A DNA stretch of 64,000 nt from Colletotrichum lupini. Lineage: Eukaryota; Ascomycota; Sordariomycetes; Glomerellales; Glomerellaceae. Position 1 is the stretch's first letter. Each line of letters opens with the position of its first letter. The position numbers and the translations under genes were made by a program. Positions 47,288-59,338 of this stretch are shown one piece after another. The stretch lies in the NCBI RefSeq assembly GCF_023278565.1, contig NC_064676.1:7068001-7132000 (forward strand). Reading direction: 5' to 3'. Below the pieces are notes generated by a model that was given only the letters and a program-made list of their open reading frames with translations, ran no database searches and was not told the origin of the DNA.

Positions 47288-49051
47288 TCAGTGGCGGTGG
47301 GGAGCTCTTCCAAGACGCATGGGTCTGCTGCGAGCGTGCCTTCTGGCATGCGTAGCAGCTGGGGCCGCGGTGGAGTTGGAAACAGGGCACGAGGTGTACA
47401 TGACACCGCGGCCGTTGGTACCAACATAGACAACGTTGGCCTCGTTGGCGGAACCAACTAGAGCAGCGCCGTCGAGAGCGCCAAAGCTGTAGGTGCCCTG
47501 GAGGTCAACCCACGAAGCACCGAGATCGGCGCTGGCGTAGAGCTTCTTGCCGTCGGCGGCCTCGCCAAAGACGTACAGGTTCCAGGCACTGCCTTCGCCC
47601 TTGCCGACGGAGACGGCGTGGGCGTTGGAAGGGCCAGAGATGGAGGTGAAGGTCTTGCCAAAGTCGGTGCTGTGGAAGACGCCCGAGTTGGTGGAGACGA
47701 ATAGCTCGCCGGCTGTGGCGGGGTGAGCGGCAATGAAGCGGATTTCGGTGACGTTGCTCAGGGGAGACTCTGTGAAGGTGGCTGCACCGTCGGTAGAGAC
47801 GTAAAAAGTGGCCTTGGAACCGGCGTAGAAGACGTCGTTCTTCTTCTTGTCGCTGGCGATGACGCTGCTCGCGGGGAGGGTGCTGTTCTCGGGCTTGCCT
47901 GCGTTGCGGATGACCTGGACGCCCTCGCTCTTGGAGGACCAGAGAATGACATCGCCGTCGGCAGAGTAGGCAACGGAGCCGTCGGTGATAGTGTTGCCGG
48001 TGGAGTTCACAACGGACCAAGTCTCACCGCCGTCGTTGCTGAGGGCAAGCTGAGGAGAGTCGGTGGCCTTACCGATGCGAGCAACCTTGTTGGGGCTGTT
48101 GCCGGCAAAGTCAACGTCGACACTGCTGGCCCACCAAGGGTTCGTCCAGGCGGATTGAGGGGCCTTGTCGACATCGGCGGCGGTCTTGTAGGTGAAGCCG
48201 TTGTTGTCAAGAGTCGCGAAGAAGAGCTCAGGGCCCTCAGCGGCACTGGCCAAGGCACCGACTGCCATCTCCTCGATACCGGAAGCAAGACTCTGGATGG
48301 TGATGGTCTTGTTCTTGTCCCAGTTGGTCAGGTCGTTGCTACCGTACAGGGTAAGGCCGGTGCCGTAGAAGAACTTGTCGCTGTTGGTGGGGTCAATTGA
48401 GAGGGACTCAATCATCCAGCCGAGCTTCTTGGTGTCGATGTCGAGGAAGTTCGTCTCGATCCAGGGAGCGTTGGGGGCGCTGATGGTGTACTGCGGCGCA
48501 ACCTTGCCATCGGCACCGTAGCTCCAGATTCTCTTCCAGGTCGCGCCGGAGTCAGTGGAGCGGAAGAGGATGGCATCGGGATACCAGCTGTTCAGGGTGG
48601 CGACAACGATCGTTCCAGGCTTCTGCATATCGACACCGAGTCCACCAAAGCCGTAGTAGAGATCGCTACCAGTGGTGGGGGTGATATCGGTCCACTTGCT
48701 CGAAGTCAGGTCGTACTTCCAGACACCGCCCTGGGTGCCATCGTAGGGGCCGGTTCCATCGGAGTAGGTGAAGTAAATGACCTTCTCGGCGGGTTGGAGC
48801 ACAGCCTTGTGGGGGAAGAACTTCTTGGGCTGGCCATCGACAGGGCCCCAGGTGGCACCGGCGTCAGTGCTCACGTAGACGGATGCAGTGGTGTTGTCGG
48901 CGGTTCCAACAAAGATTCTCGAGGTCGCACCGTTGACGACGTCGGAGGTCTCGTCGAAGGTGACGAAGGTCAGACCTTGAAGGTCACCGTTGTAGGCATC
49001 GCTCGCTGCGCCAGGGCGGAAAGTACCGACGGCCTCGAAAGTAGAGACCTT
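47288..49051 (-). pseudogene. GH74 xyloglucanase, 3' part (most of both propellers), cut off by transposon
   Basis: On the minus strand the frame runs from the insertion point (49051) to the stop at 47288-47290. It contains the repeated GH74 blade words VYVSTDAGATWGPVDGQP, LFRSTDSGATWKRIW, ALSNDGGETWSVV, FYVSTDGAATFTESP and GVFHSTDFGKTFTSI (BNR/Asp-box type S-T-D-x-G-x-T-W/F). GH74 enzymes are secreted two-propeller endo-xyloglucanases of about 740-800 residues. The tail ends in an Ala/Arg/His-rich segment without a CBM1. Codon use is GC-rich and the frame has no stops, so this part is well preserved. It lacks a start and signal peptide because of the insertion. The other part is 53975-54631. 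Confidence 0.93.
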
Positions 49052-49084
49052 TACGGCAGACTGCAAGAGGCACTCCGCCAAAAC
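49052..49084 (+). repeat. Left terminal inverted repeat of DNA element
   Basis: Begins TACGGCAGACTGCAAGAGGC. It matches the reverse complement of 53942-53974 at 30 of 33 positions, and all three differences are transitions of the RIP type. Confidence 0.9.
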
Positions 49085-52000
49085 CGTTCTTTTTAATAGA
49101 CCTATAGCTACCGTAAATTTAAGGCATTAATAGCGCAACTTTCTTATATATACAAATAAATATTATAATAAATCCCGTACATTATTATAAGGAATTATTT
49201 ACGACTATAAGTAGTAGTAATTACGTAAGGGTGATTACGCTGCTTAGCGAAAGTAAGGTAGCTAGGGGGCATATTCTCTTTATTAATTTCTATTACTAAT
49301 TAATTTCCTTTTCTTCTTAACTAACCTAATATTCCTTAAATAAGGTAAGTAATCTACTTACGCCCCTATAGTTACTTATTAATAACTATATTTTACTTTA
49401 TTATACTTTATACCCTTTTTTACTTTACTTTTATTACTATTACCTAATTATGTATGCAATTATAAGTATAATATTCGTAATTTACTAATTAAAAATATTA
49501 ATTAAGTATAATTAGGTAATTTATATATAATTATTAATATAATTTTTACTAATTAGTAATTATATTTCTTTTTAAGTTAATATATGCGCAATTATAAATA
49601 TAATTACGTATATATACCTATTTATAATTTAATTCTTTTTATTTACTTTTTTCTTTAGTATTAACTATTTATATATATATACTAATAATTTCGTATAAGA
49701 CACTCCCTTTTTTAATAATCGTATATACTATATAATACTTATAATAAGCGCTTAATATAGCGTTCTAGCCCGTATTAAAAGTATATAGCTCCTAATAGTC
49801 CCTATATACTAACTTATATAATACCTTAACGACCTTATATCTTATAAAATAACCTCTTACCTCCTTATTAATACGTATACTTCTATATAATAGCTTCTTT
49901 ATTATATAAATTCTTATATTATTTATAAGCTCTTTATTTTCCCTTTTAAAAACTTTTTATTAAATCTATAACTTTAATATTATATAGGTTAGTATATACT
50001 ACCCTATATTATTTAATATTATTATACTAACTTATATAATCTAGCCCTAGCGTTAAATTAAGTTTAACCCTAAAATTACTAAAAATAGCCGTTATATACC
50101 CCTAGATATTACTATAACTCGTACTTAAGCTACTAATACTATTTAAATAACCGTATATAGTAATGCTAAAACTAGTACTAAGTTATATACTTATTATAAA
50201 GCTAGTAAAAGCATTTTTACTAATTACGTTACTTTTACGAATAAGGGCTACTCTAATTATAATTATATATTTATTATATACGAGTATACGCTTATTACGC
50301 CTCCCGTTATTATTTATATATTACCCTATATTACTTTATATTTATTTATAATTTATTAATAATTTATATTAACTCGTAATACGCTTACTAAGGTTATTAA
50401 GCGCGGTTATAACTATAAAGGTCGTAATAAAGTCCGTATTAGCGCTCTACTTAAGTCTTTAAGTACTATCCCCGCTATATACCTCCGTATAATAATAAAA
50501 GCCCTTAAATAAATAACTAAGTAGGCTAAAAATAATAAAGAGGGTATATATAATAGTATATAGGATTATAAAAAGCGGTACTAACTTATATAAACTCTAA
50601 ATAAAAAGTAATTAATTTAATATTTTTATATAATATAGTATAGGAGTTTATATAGGTATATATTAGGATATAGTATAGTTAGGTTTAATACCCGGGTAAT
50701 AAGGCCCCTATAGAGTTATAGGGTACTTATTAGCTATAAGCTAGAGTATACGCGCTTAGTTTAGCCCGTAAGAGGCCGTAATTAATTATATAAAGGCTCC
50801 CCCTAAAGTTTAACGTTTTTAATAAAATTATAAAACTTTTATTTATTATATATTATTATTATATACTTTTCTATCTTTTTTAATATTATAAATCCCTATA
50901 AGTATTTATATTTCTATATATATACTTATAAGACCTTATAAATAAAAAGATACCCCTATATATTACTATAATTATATATAAATATTTACCCCTTATTTAA
51001 AATTTCTTTCTTAGTTTCTTATTTTATATATTACTACTTTTTTAAAATAGCATAACCGCATATTAATCTTTTACTATATTAAACGATAATTATTATAAAA
51101 TTAAAAAGTAATTAGACTTATAATATAATTATTATATATATCTTTGTAATTTTTGATACCAGAATTATAAAGCGAACTTTCGAATATTAACTTTTAAAAT
51201 AAGACTTATAATAAGAAAAATATACGGTCTTTTTTAAAGATCTATTAATTTATATCTAAGAATTATTCTTTCAATAATACTTAAATAATAAAAATATTCT
51301 TTTTTAATTCTAGTCTAAAAGATTTATAATTACGGCTATAGGATTATTAACACTTCGTTAACAAAATTAGCTTTAGTAACGATAAATACTAAAATAACTC
51401 GTAATTATATAATAATAATTAAAAAAGTTTTTTTTTAATATACTAGAGGTTACTTACCGTACTAAAGGGTATAGTAAAAAGTATTTTTATATATAGGTTC
51501 GCTAATAAGCTTATATTATTAACTAAAATAAACTTTATTTTATATATTACAAAACCTTTCTATAACAAATTTAAAATCGGTTAAGTAAAATAAAATACTA
51601 GTATAAAAGGTTTATAACTCCTAAACTAAATTATATTTAGTTTTTAAATACGTGTAATAAGCTTTTACTATTTAAATTTAAAATCTATATTAATATTAAT
51701 ACTTATTTATAATTTATTATATAGTTTTATATAGGGGTTTTTACTTATACGTCCCGGAATATACTTATATAATATCTTATTATTATTTAATAACGGGGAT
51801 TTACGCTATTACGAGTTCGTTTAGACTAAAACAAAAAACCGTTCTTATATCTAATATTTATTACTACTTTTTTTAATACCGTTTAATAATAAAAAGTCTA
51901 ATTATATTCTATAATTATTAAATCTTTAATAAAAGTATTTATAATATTAAAATTAAGAGTTAGTAAAATCGTCTTTATTAAAATAGATTAGTATATTAGT

Positions 52001-53941
52001 GGGTAAGTAATATATATTTTAATATATATAAGTATACTTACGTTTATAAAAATATTTCTAACTACTTAAGTTCTAAGGGCTATTTTATATAGATATACTC
52101 TCTAACTAAATTATATTTCTATTTATATATATACTACTAATTCGTTCTAATTTTATTAACTTCGTATAAATTTAGAACTCTTATTAAATTCGTTATTAAA
52201 AAGGTCGCCCTTATGTTATTTCTAATTAGCTATAGTAACTATATTATTAACCTATATTACGAACTATATAAAACTTTATATAGCTAATTAACTAAGACTA
52301 AGTTTAATAATTATTAAATACTATTTAAAATAGTAATAATCTAAACGTATATCTTTCTTAAGCTATTTTATAGATTTATACCTTAATTATTAAGGGCTCC
52401 CTAACTATATTAGCTAAAAGTACGAAGTTTAGTAAGGCTAATTATGCTTATTTTAAAGCGTATTAATATTTTCGTATTTATTTAAAATAGTATATATATA
52501 ATAAGCTTTAACTAGAAGTTATTTTACTTAGTAAACTATAAAGTAATATTATATAAATTAAATAGAAATTAGAAAACTTTAGAATTAATCTTAGAGTATT
52601 AAATAGCTTCGTAATTATAAATAATACTAAGGACGAAAAGAAATTATAAATATAATTATAATTTATTCTAAACTATTTACTAACGAGAATACTCGTTTCT
52701 ATCTTTATAATATACTAAGTTATTTATTATTATAAACTTTATCTTCTTATCGAACTATTATAATCTCGTTTTTTTTATTATTTTTATCTTTTTTAACCTT
52801 TTTCTTAGCCTTTACCTCCTTCTTAACGATCTCCTTTTCTTACTTAACTAATAATTCCTCTTTAATTTTTATTGTTAGTTTAATACTAATACTTATTAAA
52901 AGCCGTGTTTTTAAAACATTTCTATACGTCGTTTTACCTAAAGTTTTAGTTATAATTAGCTTTATATAACCTTTTCCTTTTTTTATTAGCTAAGGTTTAA
53001 TAACTAGCAACTTAATTTTAGTTTAAAAAATAATAAAAAGTTAGTAATTATCTTTTTTATATAAAATCGTAGCTTTAAAAAGGAATCTCTCTAAATTTAT
53101 AGCTTCGTACGCTACTTTATAATATTCTAACATTTTATAAAAACAATTTATATTAATTAGAAATACTATCTACTCTATTAAAAGAATTTATTAGTTTATT
53201 ATAAAATATAAAATAATAAATCGTATTATATTTTAATATAAAATAAACGTTAAAAAGTAATTAAACTAAACTTTCTTAATAAACTTTTTAATGACTTAAA
53301 TATTAATATAAGTTATTACTTAGAAACCGTTAAGTTCGTTTTTAAAAAAGAATGCGTTATATAATATAATAAAAATATTAATTATTAGTAATTACTTTAG
53401 CTCTTTTTTGATTTATTAAATACTTCGTTCTCGCTCTTTTAAACTTATAAAAAGAGATTTTATTAATATTAAAACTTATACGTTTATATATTCTTATTAT
53501 ATCAAAAAGGCAAAGCTTATATAAGTATTATTATTAATCGGTCGTTTTAAAATAGCTTTATAAAAAGGTATTATAAAGTCGATTAGTTTAGTAACGTCTT
53601 ATATAAAGACTAAAAGTTATTATAATCTATATTATCATATTTATAAGTGAGCTATTAGTTTAATAACTTAAATAAAGAGTAATTTTTATTTATAAAAGGG
53701 CAAAAAGTAGTAATTACTTCTATAATAAAATTATAAAAAAAAAAAAAACTTTTATATCGGGGTACGATATTATATAATTTTATATACTATTATATAATTT
53801 AATATATTATAAAATTAAAATATTTCTTAAACCGTAAATCTTTATAACCCCTATTTATAAGTTACTATACTAATCTAGACCCTATCTTAAGCAATAGGGT
53901 AACTGTAAAATACGATTTCTACTTTAATATATAAAAAAAGT

Positions 53942-53974
53942 GTTTTAGCAGAGTGCCTCTTGTAGTCTGCCGTA
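53942..53974 (-). repeat. Right terminal inverted repeat of DNA element
   Basis: Read on the minus strand it begins TACGGCAGACTACAAGAGGC, matching the left terminus. It is followed on the plus strand by ACCTT, the second target copy. Confidence 0.9.
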
Positions 53975-54631
53975 ACCTTGGAGAAAGTCGCACTTAATCA
54001 ATTATACTCTGTCAGAAAACCGAATTGAGGGGAGATCGTGGATGGAATTCTGCTCACCAGCGTCTGTGCTCTTCCACAAACCGTTGCCGCTGCGGGCACC
54101 AAAGAAGATAATCTCCGAGTTCTTGGGGTCGACAGCCAACCGCTCACCGGTTCCGCGACCGGGCATGTTGCCGCCGACCTTGAAGGGAAGAGTGGTGGTC
54201 TCCCAGGTCTCTCCCTTGTCGGAGCTGCGCGCGAAAGTTCCATTCTTGGGGTCCCTGCTATAGTTTAGCTTCGATGCGGGATGTCAAGTTGAGCTGCAGA
54301 GCAGTGCTTACCAGTCGTTGGTGTACATGCCAGTAGCAATGTAGACCTTGTTCGCATCCTGGGCGTCAACCGCAAGAGCGTCGATGCCCCATCGGTTCCA
54401 GTTGGCGTCATCGGCAAATCCGTTGGCGTCGGTAATGGGAGTCCACGAGTCGTCGGCGTTCAGTCTGTACAGACCTCCAATGTCGGTGCGTGCGTATGCG
54501 ACTCCCTTCTCGGTTGGGTGGAAGACGATGGACGGCACGAAGCCGCCACCGCCTCCGGTGTGGACGTTCTTCCACGAGCACGCGGCGCGAACGGACGCCG
54601 CGGCCGCCAAAATAAGACCGGCGCTTCTCAT
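53975..54631 (-). pseudogene. GH74 xyloglucanase, 5' part (signal peptide and first blades)
   Basis: Minus-strand exons 54631-54312 and 54254-54058, then the first 19 nt of exon 3 (53993-53975) before the insertion. The signal peptide is residues 1-17 (ends ASVRA/ACSW). The GH74 opening follows: WKNVHTGGGGGFVPSIVFHP, YARTDIGGLYR with D50 at the position of a catalytic Asp, then GMYTNDW, GNMPGRGTGERLAVDP and FGARSGNGLWKSTDAG. Intron 1 (57 nt) has GTAAGC..GCAG. Intron 2 has a GTGAGC donor and CTGAC branch, but at the only position that keeps the frame (53994-53995) the acceptor reads AA instead of AG. Exons before and after plus the left part total 2295 nt, 764 residues. Confidence 0.9.
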
Positions 54632-57395
54632 GATTGGATGTGGTAGGCTAGGTCACTCGAAACTTGAAAGAATGGTGAATCGTAGATGGACCAGCCAAGT
54701 GAAATGAATGTTTGGTACTGTTAGAAAAAGAGTGAATGTCGCGAAAGCGAACGTGGTGAGAAAAAGAGAGTAACTGAACCAGAAGATAGACAGACAAGAA
54801 AGTCATACGAAACTGCTCCATAGGGGACTGTCAACTATTTACATCACTACCAGTTCACCCCCTCGGCTCGGCCAGGACGACCATACTTGGTTAGTAAACA
54901 GGATACATGAGCCGAATAGGCGCGAACTTCCTTCTTCGCGATGCACTACCAGGGGAAGAGCTTCTGGAATAGATTGAAGGCATCCCCACGAAAGTTTAAA
55001 CCCAAGAAAGTTGTGGGCAGAATGCCGAAACCGAGTGATTAACGCGGCCCGCCCGATTCACCCAGCAATCAGAAGCATCCGGTTACAGCAAGACGACATG
55101 GTTGTTGGCTCCATCAGCAACTCAATAATCCACCAGTGACTGCTCGGTTTGGCGAAGAAGGAGGTAAAGTGAGGCAATTAGCTTATAACACGTGAGGCCA
55201 TGCCATCCCGGAAGTTGAAGATGGTTGAAAATCTTAGCCAATTACGCTGTATTTGCGCTGTGCTAGTGTGTCAAGTTGAGCTGGAGCTCCTTGGGACCTT
55301 TGATTAAGGGGTCAATGGGACAAACCAGCTCGTCGGTTTTCAGATACTAGCGAGCTATATCCCTGTCCCTTCAGAGGCTGAGCTCAACCTGACGAACTTA
55401 TGTAAGCGGGTTTTCAGTGTTTTTACGACCGAAAGAAGAGTCAGTTGCCCTTCGCGGCTCAATGTGGTAGTTGTCTAATTGATTATCGAACACTTATTCA
55501 AAACTTGGGCAGACTTTCTACAAGATTCTAGTTTACATGCCAAACTCAAGAGTGAGGGGCCTTTGCGAAGCCAAAGGCTCTGGAGTCGAGTCAATCTGAC
55601 GTCTATCGTAGAAGTTACTTTACCTAGTTCAATCGCAAAAGTGGAACATTCTCCCTTTCCAATCATAACTTCCAGCAATCTTACTAGACTAAGTACATGC
55701 AATGAAGGTAGAAAATCAGGACCCCATCGCTTGATGATTGGGATCATATATCGGACAAGACTTGCAACAAATAAACTCTCGCGATCGTTGCGGCGAAAAA
55801 ATCTCACACCTCTACGACTCTACGTGCTCGAGTCAATAGCGCAGGAGAGACCCACAGGTCGTTCGCCCCAGCGGACAAAGCCTTCAGTACTCTGGAGCGA
55901 CCTGGCCTTGCATCAATAGCTAAAATCGTGATAAAAAGCCTATATGGAAGACTTTCATCTCTCCTTTACGGACCAAAAGTTTCATCAGACCCGAGCCTTC
56001 ACAGGTAGTCGGACATCTTTTATACCAGCCAACCTTGCCCAAGTGAATGAATTGAGACAAATTATTTTTGTACGCGCTCATTCCTGCCTCTATGCATTTT
56101 GAAGCCTTGGAAGGGTATGTTGTTGTTTGACGTTCCATACAAAATGAATCGGCTGATTGGCTATTTTTCACAAGCTTGCTTGAAGTCAGCATTGCAAGCA
56201 AAAAGCAATGTCAGCGCAGATCTTAACTATTCCTTCATTCATTCATGCTGTCAGCGAGGCAATACTTTATTTATGCTGACCAATGTATGCGCCTGGTGTG
56301 ACACGGTGATCATGGCTAGAGCAGCATTGGTGTGAAGATCCAAAAAGGTCATGTCTCCCTGATTCAAGGGCCAAAATTCCTGTCACTCCCTTCCCATGTT
56401 ACTAGCTCACATGCGTGAGTTCTTGTTTTTGTGTTTATTCGAGAATTTTCGCAATTGACCATTCAGGCATCGTCTTGACGTTGAACGAGATCGACGCTAA
56501 CATGATTATTTGAGATTTTGGTCCACCTACACATCTAGCAACTCGACTTCACAGGGCTCGGCGGATCGTGAAACAATCCAGCTTGCTGTCTCTGCTTAAT
56601 TGAGTCCAGGTAGGCGGTTCTCGGTCTGCAGCTTAGTGGCCTACCTAAACTAACAATGGATCGTTGACATCATGTTCCGCCCAGAACTGGGCTAAATTCG
56701 CAAGACTTTGTCGGCAACAGCCGCCAAAATACCAGATTGGGCCTACAGGTCGTCCTGAAGTCTGTCGTTCGATCTATCGCCTGCGTCTAGGCTGTTAAGG
56801 TTCGGACGAGCGACCCTCTGAACCTCGCCCGACTCTCCCCTGAGCAAACAGTCAAAAGTCAAATTCTGACTAGCGTCATGGTTACATCCCCACAAGCTCC
56901 CGTTGCCCACGTTTCCGTCCCTGGAGATCTTGGAAAAATATGTCCCTGAACCAATCTTCATTGTTCACGAAATACTGAGAAAGGGTCCAAGCAGTAAGCC
57001 GCTGTCTGACCAGAGGACCCTAAGAACGGTGGTCATCGGTGTAAGCCCCAATTTCTGCGGTGGTGCAGTCTGTTCACGCGCTAATGCAAACAAACTTAGC
57101 CAGGAACGCAATAGACTATGTCTAGCGTGGACAAAATGAGCGTGATCTTCTAGCGCCCGCCTCCAGTCTAGCCGAATATGCACTTCAGCTCTCGTAAACA
57201 CTCGCGACAGGATCTATTCCGGGCAAAGCTCACAGCGTCCGGTGGGATGGGGATCGAATGGAGGAAACATGTCATACGATATAAGTGTCTTGTCAATCCT
57301 TTTCACTTCCAGATATTGTCTATATACCTCCAAGTCTCACGGGTCGACTGATCACTCTCTTTTTCATCTAACTTTTCCTATACTCTCCTTTCAAA
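54632..57395. other. Gene-free stretch
   Basis: 2.8 kb of normal composition between the divergent GH74 (minus) and GMC (plus) genes. Open frames at 55475-55919 and 55920-56201 show no motif. It should hold both promoters. A TC-rich leader (CTCTTTTTCATC, CTCTCCTTTCAAA) precedes the GMC start. Confidence 0.5.
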
Positions 57396-59338
57396 ATGCG
57401 TGTCACTTGCGCCGTTTCTACGTTCATTACCATATTGGGCTTGACCCATGCCGCCCCGGCTGACGAGGAGGCACGATTCCACGCCGAGCACAAACGCCAG
57501 CTCGGCACCAGCGCAGGCAGTCTTGGAAAGGATGCGACTTTCGACTATGTCATCGTCGGCGGTGGCACTGCCGGTCTGGTGATGGCTAACAGACTGAGCG
57601 CCAACCCCGATGTTACCGTAGCTGTGATTGAGGCCGGCACGTTCTACGAGATCACTAACCTTCTCATCGGCCAGACACCCGCCGGCGATACTCTTTTCGC
57701 TGGCGCTAGTCCTCTTGACACGAACCCTCTCGTGGACTGGAACTTCATCACGCAGCCACAGACCGGTGCCAACAACCGCAAGATTCACTATGCTCGTGGC
57801 AAGTGTCTCGGTGGAAGGTGAGTTCCAAAGTCGTGAAGTTACATTTAATTTGGCAAATAGTCTAACGCAACATCAGTTCCGCTCGCAACTTCATGATCTA
57901 CCAGCGCGGTACCAAGCAGTCCTACCAGAAGTGGGCAGATGCCATCGGCGATGATAGCTACACCTGGGACTCCCTTCTTCCGTACTTCAAGAAGAGTGTC
58001 AAGTTTACCCCGCCCGGCCCTACTCGCTTCCCCAACGCCAGCGCAGAGTACAACCTCGACGCTTTCGATGCCGCCGGAGGCCCTCTTGACGTCTCCTACG
58101 CCAACTATGCTCAGCCTTTCAGCACGTACCTCGAGCCCTCCCTCAATGAGATCGGCATTCCCCAGGCCCAGGACTTCAACAGTGGTGAGCTTATGGGTGC
58201 GCAGTACTGCTCCGACACTATCCAGCCTAGCAAGCAGCAGCGCGAGTCCAGCCAGACCTCGTTCCTCAACGAGGCCATTGGCCGCAAGAACCTCAAGGTT
58301 TACCAGCTGTCTCTGGCCAAGAAGATTCTCTTTGACAGCAACAAGAAGGCGACTGGTGTTGTTCTTACTTCCAATGCTGGCATCACCACCTACACCCTCA
58401 AGGCCAACAAGGAGGTCATCCTGTCCGCCGGTGCCTTCCAGAGCCCCCAGCTTCTCATGGTCTCCGGTGTTGGCCCTAAGGACCAGCTCAACAAGTTCAA
58501 GATCCCCATCGTCGCTGAGCGCCCTGGTGTCGGCCAAAACATGGAGGACCACGTCTTCTTCGGTCCCACGTGGCGCGTCAAGGTCCAGACTCTGACCCGT
58601 CTGGCCAACGACCTCATCTACACTGCTGCCCAGTTCGCCTTCGACTACTCCATCCGCAAGATCGGCCCCCTCACCAACCCCGTCTGTGACTTCCTCGGCT
58701 GGGAGAAGACCCCTCGCGACCTCATCTCCTCTGATACTGCTGCCATCCTCGACAGCAACTTCCCTGCTGACTGGCCCGAGATCGAGTATCTCACCGCCCC
58801 TGGCTACGTCGGTGACTTCTCCAACCTTCTCCTCACCCAGCCCAAGGACGGCTATCAGTACGCCACCATTCTCGGAGGTCTCGTTGCTCCCATGTCCAAG
58901 GGCACCGTCACACTCGCCTCCGCCGATACCAAGGACCTGCCTCTCATCGACCCCAAGTGGCTCACCGACCCAACTGACGTTGCCGTTGCCGTTGCCACCT
59001 TCAAGCGCCTCCGTCAGGCCTTTGCTAGCAATGCCATGAAGCCCGTCTTGGCCGACAACAAGGAGTACTTCCCCGGTCCCAAGGTCGAAACTGATGCCCA
59101 GATCCTCCAGAACATTCGCAACACTGTCATGACCATTTGGCACGCCAGCTGCACGTGCCGTATGGGCAAGTCTGACGACCCCATGGCTGTCGTCGACAAG
59201 GATGCCAAGGTCATCGGTGTCAGTGGTCTGAGAGTTGTCGATGCTAGCAGCTTTGCGCTTTTGCCCCCTGGCCACCCCCAGAGCACTGTTTATGTCTTGG
59301 CCGAGAAGATCTCTGCCCAGATTTTGGCCGGATACTAA
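57396..59338 (+). CDS. Secreted GMC-family FAD oxidoreductase (AA3_2-like)
   Basis: Exons 57396-57817 and 57877-59338 give 627 residues. The intron is 59 nt (GTGAGT, GTCTAAC branch), phase 2, inside the conserved GG/SS motif. Residues 1-20 are a signal peptide. The FAD Rossmann motif DYVIVGGGTAG is at 50-60. The GMC signature around LGGSSARNFMIYQRGT, the second signature SAGAFQSPQLLMVSGVGP and the two active-site histidines (H563 in IWHASCTCRMG and H607 in PPGHPQST) are present. Members are secreted alcohol, sugar or aryl-alcohol oxidases or dehydrogenases, which can feed peroxide or electrons to polysaccharide monooxygenases, or act in secondary metabolism. The substrate is not determined. 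Strong C-ending codon bias suggests high expression and creates a long meaningless antisense frame. Confidence 0.93.

Larger units (their letters stand above)
49052..53974. mobile_element. RIP-degraded DNA transposon with 33 bp TIRs, unassigned superfamily
   Basis: A 4923 bp, very AT-rich insert in GH74 exon 3. Its ends are inverted repeats of 33 bp (49052-49084 and 53942-53974) that differ by three transitions. It is flanked by ACCTT on both sides (49047-49051 and 53975-53979), a 5 bp target duplication. Removing the element plus one ACCTT restores the GH74 frame exactly. CpA and TpG are strongly depleted inside, as in the copia copies, so RIP has acted. Only short open frames survive. On the minus strand around 52750-52900 a Lys/Glu-rich stretch resembles the tail of some fungal transposases, but no catalytic motif is readable. 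There is no LTR and no similarity to the copia element. Nested smaller repeats cannot be excluded. Confidence 0.85.

Noticed and set aside
47723..48400. 225-codon plus-strand open frame
   Set aside because: Antisense shadow of the GH74 frame. It is Gly/Val-rich and has no motif.
49052..53974. TA target duplication (Fot1/pogo-type insertion) for the DNA element
   Set aside because: If TA were the duplication, ACCTT would have existed twice in the original gene and the GH74 frame would not close. The 5 bp duplication gives exactly 2295 coding bases.
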